Numbered from the stretch's first letter, positions 35,693 through 50,362 are shown. The stretch: DNA of 64,000 nt from Mesorhizobium jarvisii (GCF_003601985.1 NZ_QZXA01000015.1:52958-116957), one strand, 5' to 3'. Numbers and translations are program-made. The notes: a model not told the origin generated them from the letters alone.

Positions 35693-35905
35693 GCTCTCGC
35701 CTCCCGTTTTGGGGCAAGAGCACACGCATCTCTCAGCCGCTTGCGCCCACACAAATCGGCAAGCGATCGCTCACCATCCTCTCAAGTCGCGCGGCCGGCA
35801 ATTGCGAATGTCGCTTTTGGGCTTCGGAAATATCCTTGGGTACGATTTCGAACAGTGGGCGAAAGTGCGGGCGGCGTTCTCGAACCGGCACTGAATGGTT
35901 CTGCC

Positions 35906-35930
35906 GGAACAATTCCAAGCTGGCCGGGTT
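35906..35930 (+). promoter_or_regulatory. EcfG-like promoter (one mismatch)
   Basis: GGAAC, 16 nt, GGTT, 20 nt before the ATG of the 56-residue frame at 35951. Supports that small gene weakly. Confidence 0.35.
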
Positions 35931-35950
35931 TGAGAACAAAGGTGGCTACA

Positions 35951-36121
35951 ATGGAACGAGAGCATCCTCGCAACCTCGCCGAATTGCTGCGACGGCAATT
36001 TTCCAATGAAGTCTTGCGACGGCACCTGCGCAGTCTGCCAATCTTTCGTGTCGAAAAATGGCTTCCCGATCGACTAAGGTACCTGGCGGATCGCTTGTCG
36101 CGGAAGGCAGCAAAAAAGTAG
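35951..36121 (+). CDS. hypothetical small basic protein, 56 aa
   Basis: Starts MEREHPRNLAELLRRQFSNE and continues LRRHLRSLPIFRVEKWLPDR, ending in a basic tail (SRKAAKK). Helical and strongly charged. The frame is open further upstream, but the EcfG-like promoter at 35906-35930 and the composition change favour this ATG. No family recognised. Confidence 0.5.
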   Translation: MEREHPRNLAELLRRQFSNEVLRRHLRSLPIFRVEKWLPDRLRYLADRLSRKAAKK

Positions 36122-36165
36122 GCGCGCCACGTTGGGCTTGGCCCTCAGGATGATGCGAACCTGTT

Positions 36166-36579
36166 TTATTCCACACGCTGGATACGGCCCTTGTTTAGGC
36201 AGAAGACGCCATGGTGACCGCCCTGTCTCTCAAAATCGGTTTGGAGTTCATCCCAGGTGCCCAGATACGCTCCACAATCATCGCAAAAAATCGGGGTGTC
36301 TGGGCGAGCGTCGGTGGGAATTCTCAGCCGTATGGTGAGGCAGTATGGGCACTCCAGCTTATGGTCGAGGAATTTTGGTGGCTTTGGTCTAGCATGTTCC
36401 GACTTGCACGCTATCCAATCCAGCAGGTCCGGATCCACGGTGTCAAAACCGGTGAATTCACGGATGATCTGCGCGGCGAAGTCGCGCCATTGGCTTTCCG
36501 GAATCTTCTTCTCGGAGATCGCGCGGCGAAAGGCACGCAGGATAGCGTTGTCGATTGACGCCCCTTTGGTATGTGACAT
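36166..36579 (-). CDS. hypothetical zinc-ribbon protein, 137 aa
   Basis: Starts MSHTKGASIDNAILRAFRRA with GGAGGATG just upstream. The C-terminal half carries CPYC (ECPYCLTIRLRIPT) and CDDC (IFCDDCGAYLGTW), a four-cysteine zinc-ribbon arrangement, with a fifth Cys near the end. The N-terminal helical part (FAAQIIREFTGFDTVDPDLL) may mediate protein contacts. Family unknown; soluble. Confidence 0.75.
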   Translation of the reverse strand: MSHTKGASIDNAILRAFRRAISEKKIPESQWRDFAAQIIREFTGFDTVDPDLLDWIACKSEHARPKPPKFLDHKLECPYCLTIRLRIPTDARPDTPIFCDDCGAYLGTWDELQTDFERQGGHHGVFCLNKGRIQRVE

Positions 36580-36780
36580 TTTCATCCTCCGCATGCAAAG
36601 GCGGAAGCACGGCCAACTCCCAGGGCGCGCCCGCAATGCCACTGTTCGGTATGAGCGGTCCCGCCAAGTATACGCCGGTTCGAACTCCGCCGAGTCCCGC
36701 CAGCGATGGGTACGAATCCGTACCAGCATTTCTTATTGAAAGGACGATACTTCGCCGCCCTACAAATTTGAAGATTGCCA

Positions 36781-36938
36781 TGCAGGATAAGCGAGATAGC
36801 GCAAGATGGCGAACGGCCGTTGAAGTTATAAAAGCCGGTGAGGAATGGTTGGTCCGCTTGGTCGAGGACGACCAGGAACTAACCCCTCATTCGCGCTGCA
36901 ATCTTTTGCCTTTGCGGAGGGCCAGCGGATACGGCTAG
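36781..36938 (+). CDS. hypothetical small protein, 52 aa
   Basis: Starts MQDKRDSARWRTAVEVIKAG then EEWLVRLVEDDQELTPHSRC. Coding-like composition, but the ribosome-binding site is poor and no family is recognised. Convergent with nothing nearby. Low certainty. Confidence 0.35.
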
Positions 36939-37098
36939 GCCCTCCCCGATTTCAAACGGAAGGCAGCCTTCAGATGCAAGGTCCGCAATTTAACGGCATA
37001 ATTGAACCGTGACGGTCGCGTTGTTGAACGACCCTCAAACCCCGCCGGCAAACTGCAGCCGCCGCAGCGGCGAGCCAGGCTGGTAATTCGAGGCCGCC

Positions 37099-37124
37099 GG
37101 AACGCAATGTTCAACCAATGCGTT
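37099..37124 (+). promoter_or_regulatory. EcfG-type promoter (exact)
   Basis: GGAAC, 17 nt, CGTT, 38 nt upstream of the ATG at 37162. Confidence 0.75.
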
Positions 37125-37161
37125 TCATGATCCAGCAAGGGGCACTTTTCGGAGGCTGAAC

Positions 37162-37392
37162 ATGAGCAGCTTCGAACTGATCGATCTGCTTTGCGTGGTC
37201 GAGGCCTGCCGGCACGATCGCGTGGTCGGAAATTTTGTCTCGATGGCTGAGGGCGTGGAAGAGTTGCGGGTGCTGACCGGCGATTTCGTGTCGTCGGACG
37301 AGGTGATGGCAAACGCCCTTTCCACGGTGGCGCTTGCGCGGGGCTGTTCAGTCTTGTTCGATGAACAGGCAGGGGCCGAGATCCAGCTTTGA
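37162..37392 (+). CDS. hypothetical protein, 76 aa
   Basis: Starts MSSFELIDLLCVVEACRHDR with GGAGG before the ATG; continues VVGNFVSMAEGVEELRVLTG and ends FDEQAGAEIQL. A small acidic, probably helical, cytosolic protein; family not recognised. An exact EcfG promoter 38 nt upstream and a 12-bp hairpin 95 bp downstream make this a well-delimited stress transcription unit. Confidence 0.72.
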   Translation: MSSFELIDLLCVVEACRHDRVVGNFVSMAEGVEELRVLTGDFVSSDEVMANALSTVALARGCSVLFDEQAGAEIQL

Positions 37393-37485
37393 CGTCCTGA
37401 CCGCCACACTGCTGGTATTGCCGCTTCCATGAAGGGAAGCCATCCTGCAGCTCGACCGCGGTTGAGTCATCGTCAGGTTTCATAG

Positions 37486-37515
37486 AACGCCCGCCACCTG
37501 GATGTGGCGGGCGTT
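37486..37515. terminator. Perfect 12-bp hairpin downstream of the 76-aa gene
   Basis: AACGCCCGCCAC, 6-nt loop, GTGGCGGGCGTT. Only a short T-run follows. It can serve as an end for the plus-strand gene ending at 37392. Confidence 0.6.
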
Positions 37516-37533
37516 TCAGATCGGGCGCCCAAG

Positions 37534-37650
37534 TCAGGTCAGGGTAAGGACGATCTTCAACGTATCCGGATCGACGATGACGATTTAGCCGTCGGCCAAT
37601 ATGAAATACTCTTAGCTTTCGTACGCTGGTACGATTTTGACGAGACGCGC
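37534..37650 (-). pseudogene. DUF1236-like gene fragment with in-frame stops
   Basis: The minus frame reads LVKIVPAYES, stop, EYFILADG, stop, IVIVDPDTLKIVLTLT and ends at 37534. The pattern V-P-x-Y ... V-I-V-D-P-x-T matches the end of DUF1236 periplasmic proteins. Two internal stop codons show it is dead. Confidence 0.6.
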
Positions 37651-37829
37651 GGGCAGACGATCTGAATTACCTTGTAGCCGCGGCCTCTCGGCCAAGCCAT
37701 GAAGATGTGGCGCCTTGTGTCCAAAAGGTTCGCCTTCTGGTGACCTCCGCCAGATCGCTAGGAAGCGCTGACGCCGCTCCTAGGGGGCAAGTTCCGAACT
37801 CGACGGCTCAAATCGCAGACCATCCCAAT

Positions 37830-38042
37830 CATCCATGCTGGTCACCGTCCGCGCACGGCAGCTGGGATCGTGGGCTACAAGGTCGCCTTCGTGCCGTTCA
37901 GCGCCGAACATCCAACGGAATGGGGCAGGACGTCTTCACCGGCCTCCTCAAAGGGCGAGGCGAGGGGAAGGCCGGTTGGTGTCAGGGCCGGCGCGCTTTT
38001 GATCGCCGACGATGTCGGCAATACGGTGTGGCGGGTGACCTG
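37830..38042 (+). pseudogene. PQQ-dependent sorbosone-type dehydrogenase, C-terminal fragment
   Basis: HGSWDRG is followed, one frame over, by VGYKVAFVPFSAEHPT and, after an altered middle, GRPVGVRAGALLIADDVGNT VWRVT, stop. These are the last conserved blocks of the soluble glucose/sorbosone dehydrogenase family. The rest of the gene is absent and frames are shifted. Confidence 0.75.
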
Positions 38043-38318
38043 ACAAGCGGTGCTCCGAAACCGGTGGACGCGATGTTCTCATTTCGCGGCCTGGACCAGC
38101 AGATGGGCGGATCTCGGCCCGACCTCGATCATCTCACTGCCCACCGCCCGTCGGTCTTGCTGCGAAGCTGGGAGTTGGGCGGCGCCAGCAGAAGCTGGCC
38201 TGCGAGAATGCGCCACAGGCTGCCCGGCATCGGCGGCAACTTCCTCGCGCAGACGGATTAGGGATCAAGACAGACGTCCCCGAAAACCTCGCACCTGGCA
38301 ATCAGCCGCCTGCTCGGC

Positions 38319-38585
38319 TCATACTTCGTCGAAGCGGCTTCCTTCCTTCGAAGGATCGCGTGACAAAACTCGCTCCTCTTCGTCATCGGGCAACGCTTCG
38401 TCGCTGTTTTGGTAAGCGTTGTCGTCGTCTTCTTCAGGAAGCGTTCCGTCCCTCTCCGTCGCACCATCAGCCTCGCCCTCGGCCGCCACGATGCTGGCGC
38501 CTTCGACCGCATTCCAGTTCTGCTGCTCGCTAGCCGGCGCGCCGGTCCGATCTTGCTGAGCGGTTCGCTTATTGCGCGGTTCCAT
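38319..38585 (-). CDS. hypothetical acidic protein, 88 aa
   Basis: Starts MEPRNKRTAQQDRTGAPASE with GGAG six nt upstream. The remainder is strongly acidic and low complexity (LPEEDDDNAYQNSDEALPDD), probably disordered. A near-consensus EcfG promoter (GGAAC-N16-GGTT) lies 42 nt upstream. Such acidic small proteins recur in rhizobial stress regulons; no function known. Confidence 0.6.
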   Translation of the reverse strand: MEPRNKRTAQQDRTGAPASEQQNWNAVEGASIVAAEGEADGATERDGTLPEEDDDNAYQNSDEALPDDEEERVLSRDPSKEGSRFDEV

Positions 38586-38626
38586 GGCGATCTCCACGAT
38601 TTGATTGGGGCCTTTGCGTTAGAGAA

Positions 38627-38651
38627 AACCGCCCAGGCGACGGGAGGTTCC
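38627..38651 (-). promoter_or_regulatory. EcfG-like promoter (one mismatch)
   Basis: Minus strand GGAAC, 16 nt, GGTT, 42 nt before the ATG at 38585. Confidence 0.4.
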
Positions 38652-38789
38652 AGCGCGTCCGATGCCGCAGCAGTCGAATGGAACCAGCCAGGCTTGGACT
38701 GGCAACCTCAGAAGCGGTACGCCTGTCTGGTCTGCATACCGCCCGCCGTCCATTCCTGCGAGGCGGCTGACATTACACGTTAAGACCGA

Positions 38790-39215
38790 TGTGGCATGGG
38801 CATCAGCGGTGCGATGATGGCCGAGGCGCTGACGCGAGATGGACTTTGCGTGGTCTGACGACCGGTGCGGACCGTTGAAGGATCGACGGCCGTGACGACC
38901 GCGCTGGTTCAGTTTGAAATCGATCGGCCGCTGACGGAACTGTCGCATATGATTGGTGCCGGGGCCGCCCAACAGGCATGGCCGCGCTCGCGCCTTGCCC
39001 TCTTGAACCTGCAGGAGGCATCCGGTCCGTATCTCTATGCTCGCCTACGGCGGATGGTCGTGATTGCGGCGGCGAGGACGAAGATTTCACCGACGAACAA
39101 AGACGAAATGCCCTGACATCGAAAAGGCAAAACGCTGGCGAGGAAGCTCGCACGGATTTTCCCGCACCTGGACGTCTTTTCGCAGATTGCTTCTAAGCTC
39201 GTCTCAAGCTCGATC
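38790..39215 (+). pseudogene. FAD-dependent (DAO-type) oxidoreductase, N-terminal fragment, decayed
   Basis: GMGISGAMMAEALTRDGLCV V, stop, then RTVEGSTAVTTALVQFEIDR, PLTELSHMIGAGAAQQAW matches the start of DAO-family oxidoreductases (GAGISGAMMAEAL dinucleotide fold). Further pieces appear in other frames: GGEDEDFTDEQRRNAL and ARKLARIFPHLDVFSQIA. Several frameshifts and stops; the C-terminal half is missing. Confidence 0.75.
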
Positions 39216-39295
39216 GCCGGTGTGAAGGACACGTATATGGCCTTGCTCGCATTCAAGCCGTGAATGGTGCCTTGTTGAAGACTGGAAGCGGGGGG

Positions 39296-40309
39296 TTACG
39301 CGATCTGCTCGAAGGTGCATTGGCGCGGGGCTTTGTCCGGCCGCCAGCGCAAAAGTTTCGTTCCGTGCCGGAAGCGGTCGCCGGTGACGTGGTCGAAGCG
39401 AACCTCGACCACGAGTTCCGGTCTGACCGGTTCCCATTCGCCGCTACGCTCGGTGCTCCACCGGCTAGGGCCGCCCGGCGCCTTGCCGTTGAAGCCGGAT
39501 CCGCCACGCAGCTGTTCCAGCCTTTCCGTCAGTGCCGCACGCTCGTCATTGGCGATGGTCGAAGTGAAGCCGACATGGTCGAGCAGACCATCGTCGTTGT
39601 AGAGACCGAGCAGCAGCGATCCAACCTGTCGTCTGCCGTTCAAATAGCGGAACCCTCCCACGACGCAGTCGGCCGTGCGTAGGCGCTTTACCTTCACCAT
39701 GGCGCGTTCGCCCGGCCGGTAGGGGCCGTTGAGAAGCTTGGCCACGACACCGTCGGTGGACCCGCTACCAGCGCCCTTCAACCACTTGTCGGCTGTCGCC
39801 AGGCTGGTGGTGGCCCGCGAAAGCCGGAGAATCTTGGTCTTTGCCTTGGCCACCAAGTCTTCGGCCGCGGCACGCCGATCGTGCAATCGCAATTCGATCA
39901 GCGGCCGATCTCCCGGAGCCACAAGCATATCGAAGACGACCAGCTGCGCGGGAATTTCCCCACTGAGCTTGCGGATGCGGCTCTCTGCTGGATGAAGCCG
40001 CATCTGCAGGGCGTCGAAAGAAGCACGGCCATCGATCTCGACTATGATTTCGCCGTCGACGACGAAGTCCGTTGCCGCGAGCGTACTCAAGGCCCTTACG
40101 AGTTCGGGAAAATAGCGACCAAGCGGTTTACCGGATTTTGCCCTGAGGTCGACGGCCTTGCCGCCCTTGAAGGCGAGGCAGCGGAAGCCATCCCATTTCG
40201 GTTCGTACTGCCAGGGACCGTCTTCTCGCGGCAATGCCTCCGCCGCGCGCGCTTCCATTGGCTGCGTGCTCAAGGGCAAGGGAAACTCGACGCCAGATTC
40301 CGTTACCAT
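39296..40309 (-). CDS. ligC: ATP-dependent DNA ligase (LigC type)
   Basis: A 337-residue ligase with the adenylation motif EPKWDGFR (Lys near 38, the AMP-accepting residue), motif III-like DFVVDGEIIVE, STDGVVAKLLNGPYRPGERA and motif V-like MVKVKRLRTADCVVGG, then an OB-fold C-terminus (WEPVRPELVVEVRFDHVTGD). Length fits stand-alone LigC rather than multidomain LigD. These ligases act in Ku-associated or back-up repair. Its start overlaps the end of the upstream GFA gene by 7 bp, implying an operon. Confidence 0.92.
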   Translation of the reverse strand: MVTESGVEFPLPLSTQPMEARAAEALPREDGPWQYEPKWDGFRCLAFKGGKAVDLRAKSGKPLGRYFPELVRALSTLAATDFVVDGEIIVEIDGRASFDALQMRLHPAESRIRKLSGEIPAQLVVFDMLVAPGDRPLIELRLHDRRAAAEDLVAKAKTKILRLSRATTSLATADKWLKGAGSGSTDGVVAKLLNGPYRPGERAMVKVKRLRTADCVVGGFRYLNGRRQVGSLLLGLYNDDGLLDHVGFTSTIANDERAALTERLEQLRGGSGFNGKAPGGPSRWSTERSGEWEPVRPELVVEVRFDHVTGDRFRHGTKLLRWRPDKAPRQCTFEQIA

Positions 40310-40734
40310 CGCTCTTCCGTATTGCGATGAGGCAGGTCGAGGCCGCAGCTAACCCAGCTGAGCCGCTGCGCGGACCCGTGGTTGTATTGCGGCTCGAGTT
40401 CCGCCGGATTGTCGAAGGTTCCGACATGCAGCGCGATTTCGTCAATTGCGGCATCATAGGCCAGAGTAAGCGGCGTGCCGCATGCCCGGCAGAAGCCGCG
40501 TTGCGCAAGGGGTGATGACCGGCGGTAGGTAGGTTCCTCGCTTTGCCAGGAAACTCCGGCAGAACGCAGCCATGCGAGCACCGCAAAGGCGCTGCCGGTC
40601 GCACGCCGGCACATGTCGCAATGGCAGTAATGCACGCGCGGATCGCCAGTCACCCGATAACGGATTTTTCCGCAGAGGCACCCGCCTGTACGTTCGATAG
40701 CGAAGGTTTGGACGGAATTCTGTGCTGTATCCAT
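40303..40734 (-). CDS. GFA / Mss4-like zinc protein
   Basis: A 143-residue GFA (glutathione-dependent formaldehyde-activating, CENP-V) family protein. Zinc-binding cysteines are in GGCLCGKIRYRV, VHYCHCDMCRRATGSAF and GFCRACGTPLTLAYD. The family binds zinc and sometimes glutathione; exact reaction unknown. It is the first gene before the DNA ligase, overlapping by 7 bp. Confidence 0.9.
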   Translation of the reverse strand: MDTAQNSVQTFAIERTGGCLCGKIRYRVTGDPRVHYCHCDMCRRATGSAFAVLAWLRSAGVSWQSEEPTYRRSSPLAQRGFCRACGTPLTLAYDAAIDEIALHVGTFDNPAELEPQYNHGSAQRLSWVSCGLDLPHRNTEERW

Positions 40735-40771
40735 CCAATCTGAACGCGCGGCGCGGTAACTGGTTTCCGAG

Positions 40772-40797
40772 GGAACGCGTAGCCGGGGAGGGACGTT
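40772..40797 (+). promoter_or_regulatory. EcfG-type promoter (exact)
   Basis: GGAAC, 17 nt, CGTT. The next plus-strand gene starts 115 nt downstream, so the leader would be about 100 nt. Confidence 0.6.
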
Positions 40798-40911
40798 TGT
40801 CCGACATTGCGAGGATCAACCATTGAATCTTAAGAAGCGCCGCTGCTCGCCGAAACAAATGTTGTCCTGCTTGACGTTAGTACAGTCGAGCCAAGCGCGC
40901 TTGGGATTGTG

Positions 40912-41520
40912 ATGTCAACTCCGGGCTTGAGCTACGGACCGCTTGGCGATCGCTGCGCGCATCTTTGCGTCGATATGCAAAAGCTGTTCGCCGAGCCGTC
41001 CGAATGGGCGACGCCCTGGATCACCCGGGTCCTTCCGAGAATTGTCCGCCTTGTCGAAAGGAAAGCCGAGCAAACGATCTTCACCCGCTTTATCCCGGCT
41101 GCAAAGGTAGGGCAGGGCGCCGGGACCTGGAAGCGCTACTACGAGCGCTGGGCATCGATGACGATAGAGGCCGTCGGTCCGGAGATGGTGGACTTGCTGC
41201 CGCCGCTGCCTGCATTCAGTCCGCCGGCGAAGATAATCGACAAGCATGTCTATTCGCCTTGGCCGGAGGGAAGGTTGCAGACCGAGCTCGCTGAGCGTCG
41301 GATTGATACGTTGGTGATCACGGGCGGCGAAACCGATGTCTGCGTCCTCACGACCGTTCTTGGCGCGATCGATATCGGCTATCGCGTCGTTCTGGTCACC
41401 GATGCGCTTTGCAGTTCGTCCGACGCCACCCATGACGCGCTGATGACCGTCTATCACCAGCGTTTTGCCCAACAGGTCGAGACCGTCGAGATGGAGACGG
41501 TTCTCTCGGCGTGGAATTGA
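40912..41520 (+). CDS. Isochorismatase-family cysteine hydrolase
   Basis: A 202-residue protein with the isochorismatase-like fold: DRCAHLCVDMQKLFAEPSEW (catalytic Asp in CVDMQ), a central TIFTRFIPAAKVGQGAGTW with the basic residue region, and the nucleophile loop LVITGGETDVCVLTTVLGAI (Cys near 145). Substrate cannot be told; relatives hydrolyse amides such as nicotinamide or ureidoacrylate. ATG at 40912; a GTG sits one codon upstream. Confidence 0.9.
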   Translation: MSTPGLSYGPLGDRCAHLCVDMQKLFAEPSEWATPWITRVLPRIVRLVERKAEQTIFTRFIPAAKVGQGAGTWKRYYERWASMTIEAVGPEMVDLLPPLPAFSPPAKIIDKHVYSPWPEGRLQTELAERRIDTLVITGGETDVCVLTTVLGAIDIGYRVVLVTDALCSSSDATHDALMTVYHQRFAQQVETVEMETVLSAWN

Positions 41521-41657
41521 CGAGCCCCACCGCTACGCTTCGAGGACGATCAACGCAACGCCGAGTTCGGAACGCTTCCTGCGGCGAAGGTGGCCAGCAA
41601 TAGTGCCGCTCGAAAGAAAGGTGTGTCACCGCCTTTCCGTCGTTTTTCGGGGCGATG

Positions 41658-41972
41658 ATGCCACGCGGCGACAAATCAAAATACGCGGACAAGCAGGAAC
41701 GTAAGGCTGATCATATCGCCGAAGGCTATGAGAAGCGCGGCGTTTCCGAGAAGGAGGCGGAGCGACGCGCCTGGGCCACCGTCAAAAAGGATGATGGCGG
41801 CGGCAAGAAAGAGGGAGGGTCGGGTCGAGGCAAACATACCGGCCATCCCGCCGCACACAAAGGCGGCGAAAAGGGTGGGGCCGCTTCCGCAGACCGACCC
41901 GCCGCCGCGCGTTCTGCCTCCGCAAGGAAGGCCGCGAAAACACGGGCGAGGGATGAACATTCTTCCCACTGA
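41658..41972 (+). CDS. Small KGG-like basic protein (annotated in relatives as plasmid stabilisation protein)
   Basis: A 104-residue, highly charged protein: MPRGDKSKYADKQERKADHI, AEGYEKRGVSEKEAERRAWA, then a Gly/Lys-rich tail and an Ala/Arg-rich end. The N-terminal 45 residues are the conserved part of a small rhizobial family commonly labelled plasmid stabilisation protein; that function is unproven. A methionine one codon upstream is possible. Confidence 0.75.
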   Translation: MPRGDKSKYADKQERKADHIAEGYEKRGVSEKEAERRAWATVKKDDGGGKKEGGSGRGKHTGHPAAHKGGEKGGAASADRPAAARSASARKAAKTRARDEHSSH

Positions 41973-42070
41973 CAATCCAGGCTTTCCGGCAGTGTTTCCC
42001 AGGAGCGTGCGCAATGGGTGGAGGGGCTAACTCCCGAGGGCATTCAAGCCAACTGTGCCCAAAAAATACT

Positions 42071-42184
42071 ATGTCGGCAGACAGAGCCGTCGATGAGGTC
42101 CACGCGAAGAAGCGCGTCCACGGCTCGCCAGCCGAGCATGAACCAAAGAGGCGGGCAAGAGTCGAGGCGCTCTCGCAACGCTAA
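42071..42184 (+). CDS. possible small basic protein, 37 aa
   Basis: Starts MSADRAVDEVHAKKRVHGSP, then AEHEPKRRARVEALSQR. Coding-like and free of rare codons but very short and without a strong ribosome-binding site. No family recognised. Confidence 0.3.
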   Translation: MSADRAVDEVHAKKRVHGSPAEHEPKRRARVEALSQR

Positions 42185-42225
42185 GGCCGTAACGCCTCAG
42201 GAGAATCCGCCGCATTTCCAAGCGC

Positions 42226-42627
42226 CTAGTTTTGGGACGGGGGCGGGGACGCAGGAACATGTTGATTTAGAAGGGTCGACAAAGCGGTGATGACCTGAAC
42301 GACGGCGAATGGCTTGGCGATCATTACGCTTCCCGGCACGCCTTCCGCACCCCAATGAATGTCACTGTCGCCGCTAATATAAATTACGGGGAGGGCTGAA
42401 TTGGCTTGACGCAAATGCCTTGCAACTTCCCATCCGGTTTTACCCGATCCCAGGCGAATGTCCGAGATGAGCGCCTTGAACGATGTCGGATCGGCATCGA
42501 AAGCTTCAATGGCTAGAGCGGCGCTGTTAGCAGCGACGACAAGAAACCCTGCCTCTTCAAGCGCCGATTGTATGTCGAGCAAAATCAGCGCCTCGTCCTC
42601 GACGACTAGAACCGAACTGCCGTTCAT
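42226..42627 (-). CDS. Single-domain response regulator
   Basis: A 133-residue stand-alone receiver: VLVVEDEALILLDIQSALEE, phospho-acceptor Asp in KALISDIRLGSGKTGWEVAR, and the Lys in SVMIAKPFAVVQVITALS. No output domain. Single-domain receivers often relay phosphate from HWE kinases in the general stress pathway. The ATG at 42627 has GAGGGG eight nt upstream, and an exact EcfG promoter lies 27 nt upstream, which supports that role. Confidence 0.92.
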   Translation of the reverse strand: MNGSSVLVVEDEALILLDIQSALEEAGFLVVAANSAALAIEAFDADPTSFKALISDIRLGSGKTGWEVARHLRQANSALPVIYISGDSDIHWGAEGVPGSVMIAKPFAVVQVITALSTLLNQHVPASPPPSQN

Positions 42628-42653
42628 TATCATTCCCCTCTAGCGCGGCCGTA

Positions 42654-42678
42654 AACGGCTACCGGAGGTTTAAGTTCC
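42654..42678 (-). promoter_or_regulatory. EcfG-type promoter of the receiver gene (exact)
   Basis: Minus strand GGAAC, 16 nt, CGTT, ending 27 nt before the ATG at 42627. Confidence 0.78.
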
Positions 42679-42916
42679 GAACCAATGAATCACTTTAGCG
42701 CGAGCGCCGAGTCCTCGGTCACGGAAAGGGCTGTGCCCATAAACATCACAAGAGCGACGCTCCTCATGGTTTTGCTCCTTGTGTGTTGGAGCAGCCTATT
42801 CTTCAGCGAGACGCGGACTTCGTTACAGTGGAATATTTGACAATAGGGAGAGCCGATTTGGAACATGGTAAGTCAAGGCCACGACGTGACGTTACTCGGA
42901 TTGGTGGTCGCATCTG

Positions 42917-43073
42917 TCACACTTCTTCGCCAAAGAGCATCGCCTCCAGAACGTCCGTGCGAACCGCTCGCATCTGCTTGCGTAATTTCCACTTACCTTG
43001 AAAAGCCGCCGACCGCCCAACCTAGCGATATGGCTAAAACAAACCCGAGAATGACAGCTGTAAAGAACCACAT
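42917..43073 (-). pseudogene. Small membrane protein gene with one frameshift
   Basis: The ATG at 43071-43073 starts MWFFTAVILGFVLAISLGWA VGGF, a membrane helix; the frame then stops, but the next frame continues QGKWKLRKQMRAVRTDVLEA MLFGEEV and stops at 42917. One extra base in a short T-run (CTTTTC) would explain it. About 51 residues if restored. Could be a sequencing error. Confidence 0.45.
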
Positions 43074-43413
43074 ATTATTGTTCCTTGCTCGGTATACGAG
43101 CATGAATGATTTTTGCCTGAAAAGGTTGCGCACCAACTTGTTCGAGTGCGCTTCTGATCTTTTCCCTCATGAGGTGACATCAAGCGGCCGCAATGTCTCC
43201 CTTCTGTCGGACCAGAAGACAAGCGAAGTTCGAGCCATTCTGGCCCGTAACACCGGCTTGCCAGAACATCAGTCATCTAAAGGTTGACCGCTGCAGGGCG
43301 GTGCCCGCGGCTCCTGCCGCTAGAGGGACATGATAGTGACGGCCCATCTTTTCCCCTTCGCCACGGGGCATGGGACCGTACGCAGCGAAGCAGGCCGAAA
43401 GCGATAGGCGGCC

Positions 43414-43438
43414 GGAACCGGCTTCAGCGAATGGCGTT
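43414..43438 (+). promoter_or_regulatory. EcfG-type promoter (exact)
   Basis: GGAAC, 16 nt, CGTT, 46 nt upstream of the ATG at 43484. Confidence 0.72.
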
Positions 43439-43483
43439 TTTCCCGAGGTCACTCAACTGACCTATCAATGGAGGAAAACCAAA

Positions 43484-43764
43484 ATGAGCATCAAGATACT
43501 CACTCTGACTGCTGTGGCGCTTGCAATGATGTCGGGCTCGGCCCTACCGCTAGCAATACGTCGGCGCTTGACGATCCGGCAACGATGTCGCCTTTCTTCA
43601 CGGATGCCGGCATGAAATCTCTGAGATCGGAAAAGGATTTCAAGACCGCATGGAGCGCCATGAAACCCGAGCAACAGAAGGCAGTGCTGAAGGACTGCGG
43701 CGACACTACGCTCAATAAATCGCACGCAGAATTCTGTGCCATGGCAAAGAAAATGGGCGGCTGA
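43484..43764 (+). pseudogene. Small exported protein gene with one frameshift
   Basis: ATG at 43484 with TGGAGGA upstream starts a signal peptide MSIKILTLTAVALAMMSGSA; shortly after, the other frame carries the mature part (PTASNTSALDDPATMSPFFT, MKSLRSEKDFKTAWSAMKPE, AVLKDCGDTTLNKSHAEFCA) to 43764. A single indel near 43536-43550 splits it. The promoter, ribosome-binding site and downstream hairpin are all intact, so it is either a recent mutation or a sequence error. Two cysteines could form a disulfide in the periplasm. Confidence 0.65.
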
Positions 43765-43809
43765 AATCCAACGTCGAAGGCTGAACAGCTTCCAGACTCG
43801 TACTGCAGG

Positions 43810-43837
43810 AGGTCCGGTGCGATCCCGCACCGGACCT
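43810..43837. terminator. Perfect 12-bp hairpin downstream of the 43484 gene
   Basis: AGGTCCGGTGCG, loop ATCC, CGCACCGGACCT, 45 bp past the stop. No long T-run. Confidence 0.6.
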
Positions 43838-44620
43838 CATCACGTGTGACCCTGCGCGAAGGGGAACTAACGTTCCTGCGCGCAGCATCGCCAATAGGCT
43901 GTGTTTCTTTCCTTGCGTTCTTCTTTTTGCGTCGAAGCCATCAAAGGGAGCGACGATCCGGGCAAAGAACCTAGAGCAGTGGCCGCCGGAATCGGAAAGC
44001 CCAGATCGGCCGATCCGAATTTACTAACCTTTAGACGCGAGTTGGACATGGGAGTGGCGTTTGGCGCAAGCAGTACGGTTCTCCCGTGGTGATTGAGGAT
44101 GATACTGGCGGTGTCATAAAACGCTCTGGCACACGGTTGCTGGCAACGCATTGACTGCGGAGGAAGTGGCGCGCGCCCGCAAAACTCGCTGAAATCGGGA
44201 CTTGGCGGGCTTTCGGCACGAGCCTCGATACCTTCGAACGAGCGCGATGACCGAGCTTCCCGGCTGAGCCCGCTACGTGTCGATCGCCGGCGAGGCGTGC
44301 TGTTGCGGCGCCCGAATCCAAAAGAGTTTGAAAAGTGGCGCCATCGATCGCATCAGGCCGAACGGCAGGAAATTGCTCCCGAGCCTTGCGGCGCCGGCGG
44401 GCCGGCTGAACGGCGGTATAACAAGAAGAGACGTCGTCGCTACTGATAACCAGGTCGCCCACCCGGCGACTGCAATGCGCTTCGCCATCAGGGGAACCCA
44501 AATGTTTGTGTAATTTTCGACTTGGGAAAGCTAAATGCCGCCCGGAACCAAATTGAAATCGCGGCGTTTGGGGACTTGCGGGGGAATGTATCGTTCGCAC
44601 GCGAGGGGCATTTATCCGAC
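43838..44620. other. Region without a supported gene
   Basis: Overlapping short frames on both strands (for example 43867-44151 minus) with poor start sites. The promoter of the large hybrid kinase should be in the right-hand part; no EcfG-type match is seen there, only GGAAC near 44494 without CGTT. Confidence 0.3.
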
Positions 44621-50362
<5,742 letters not shown>

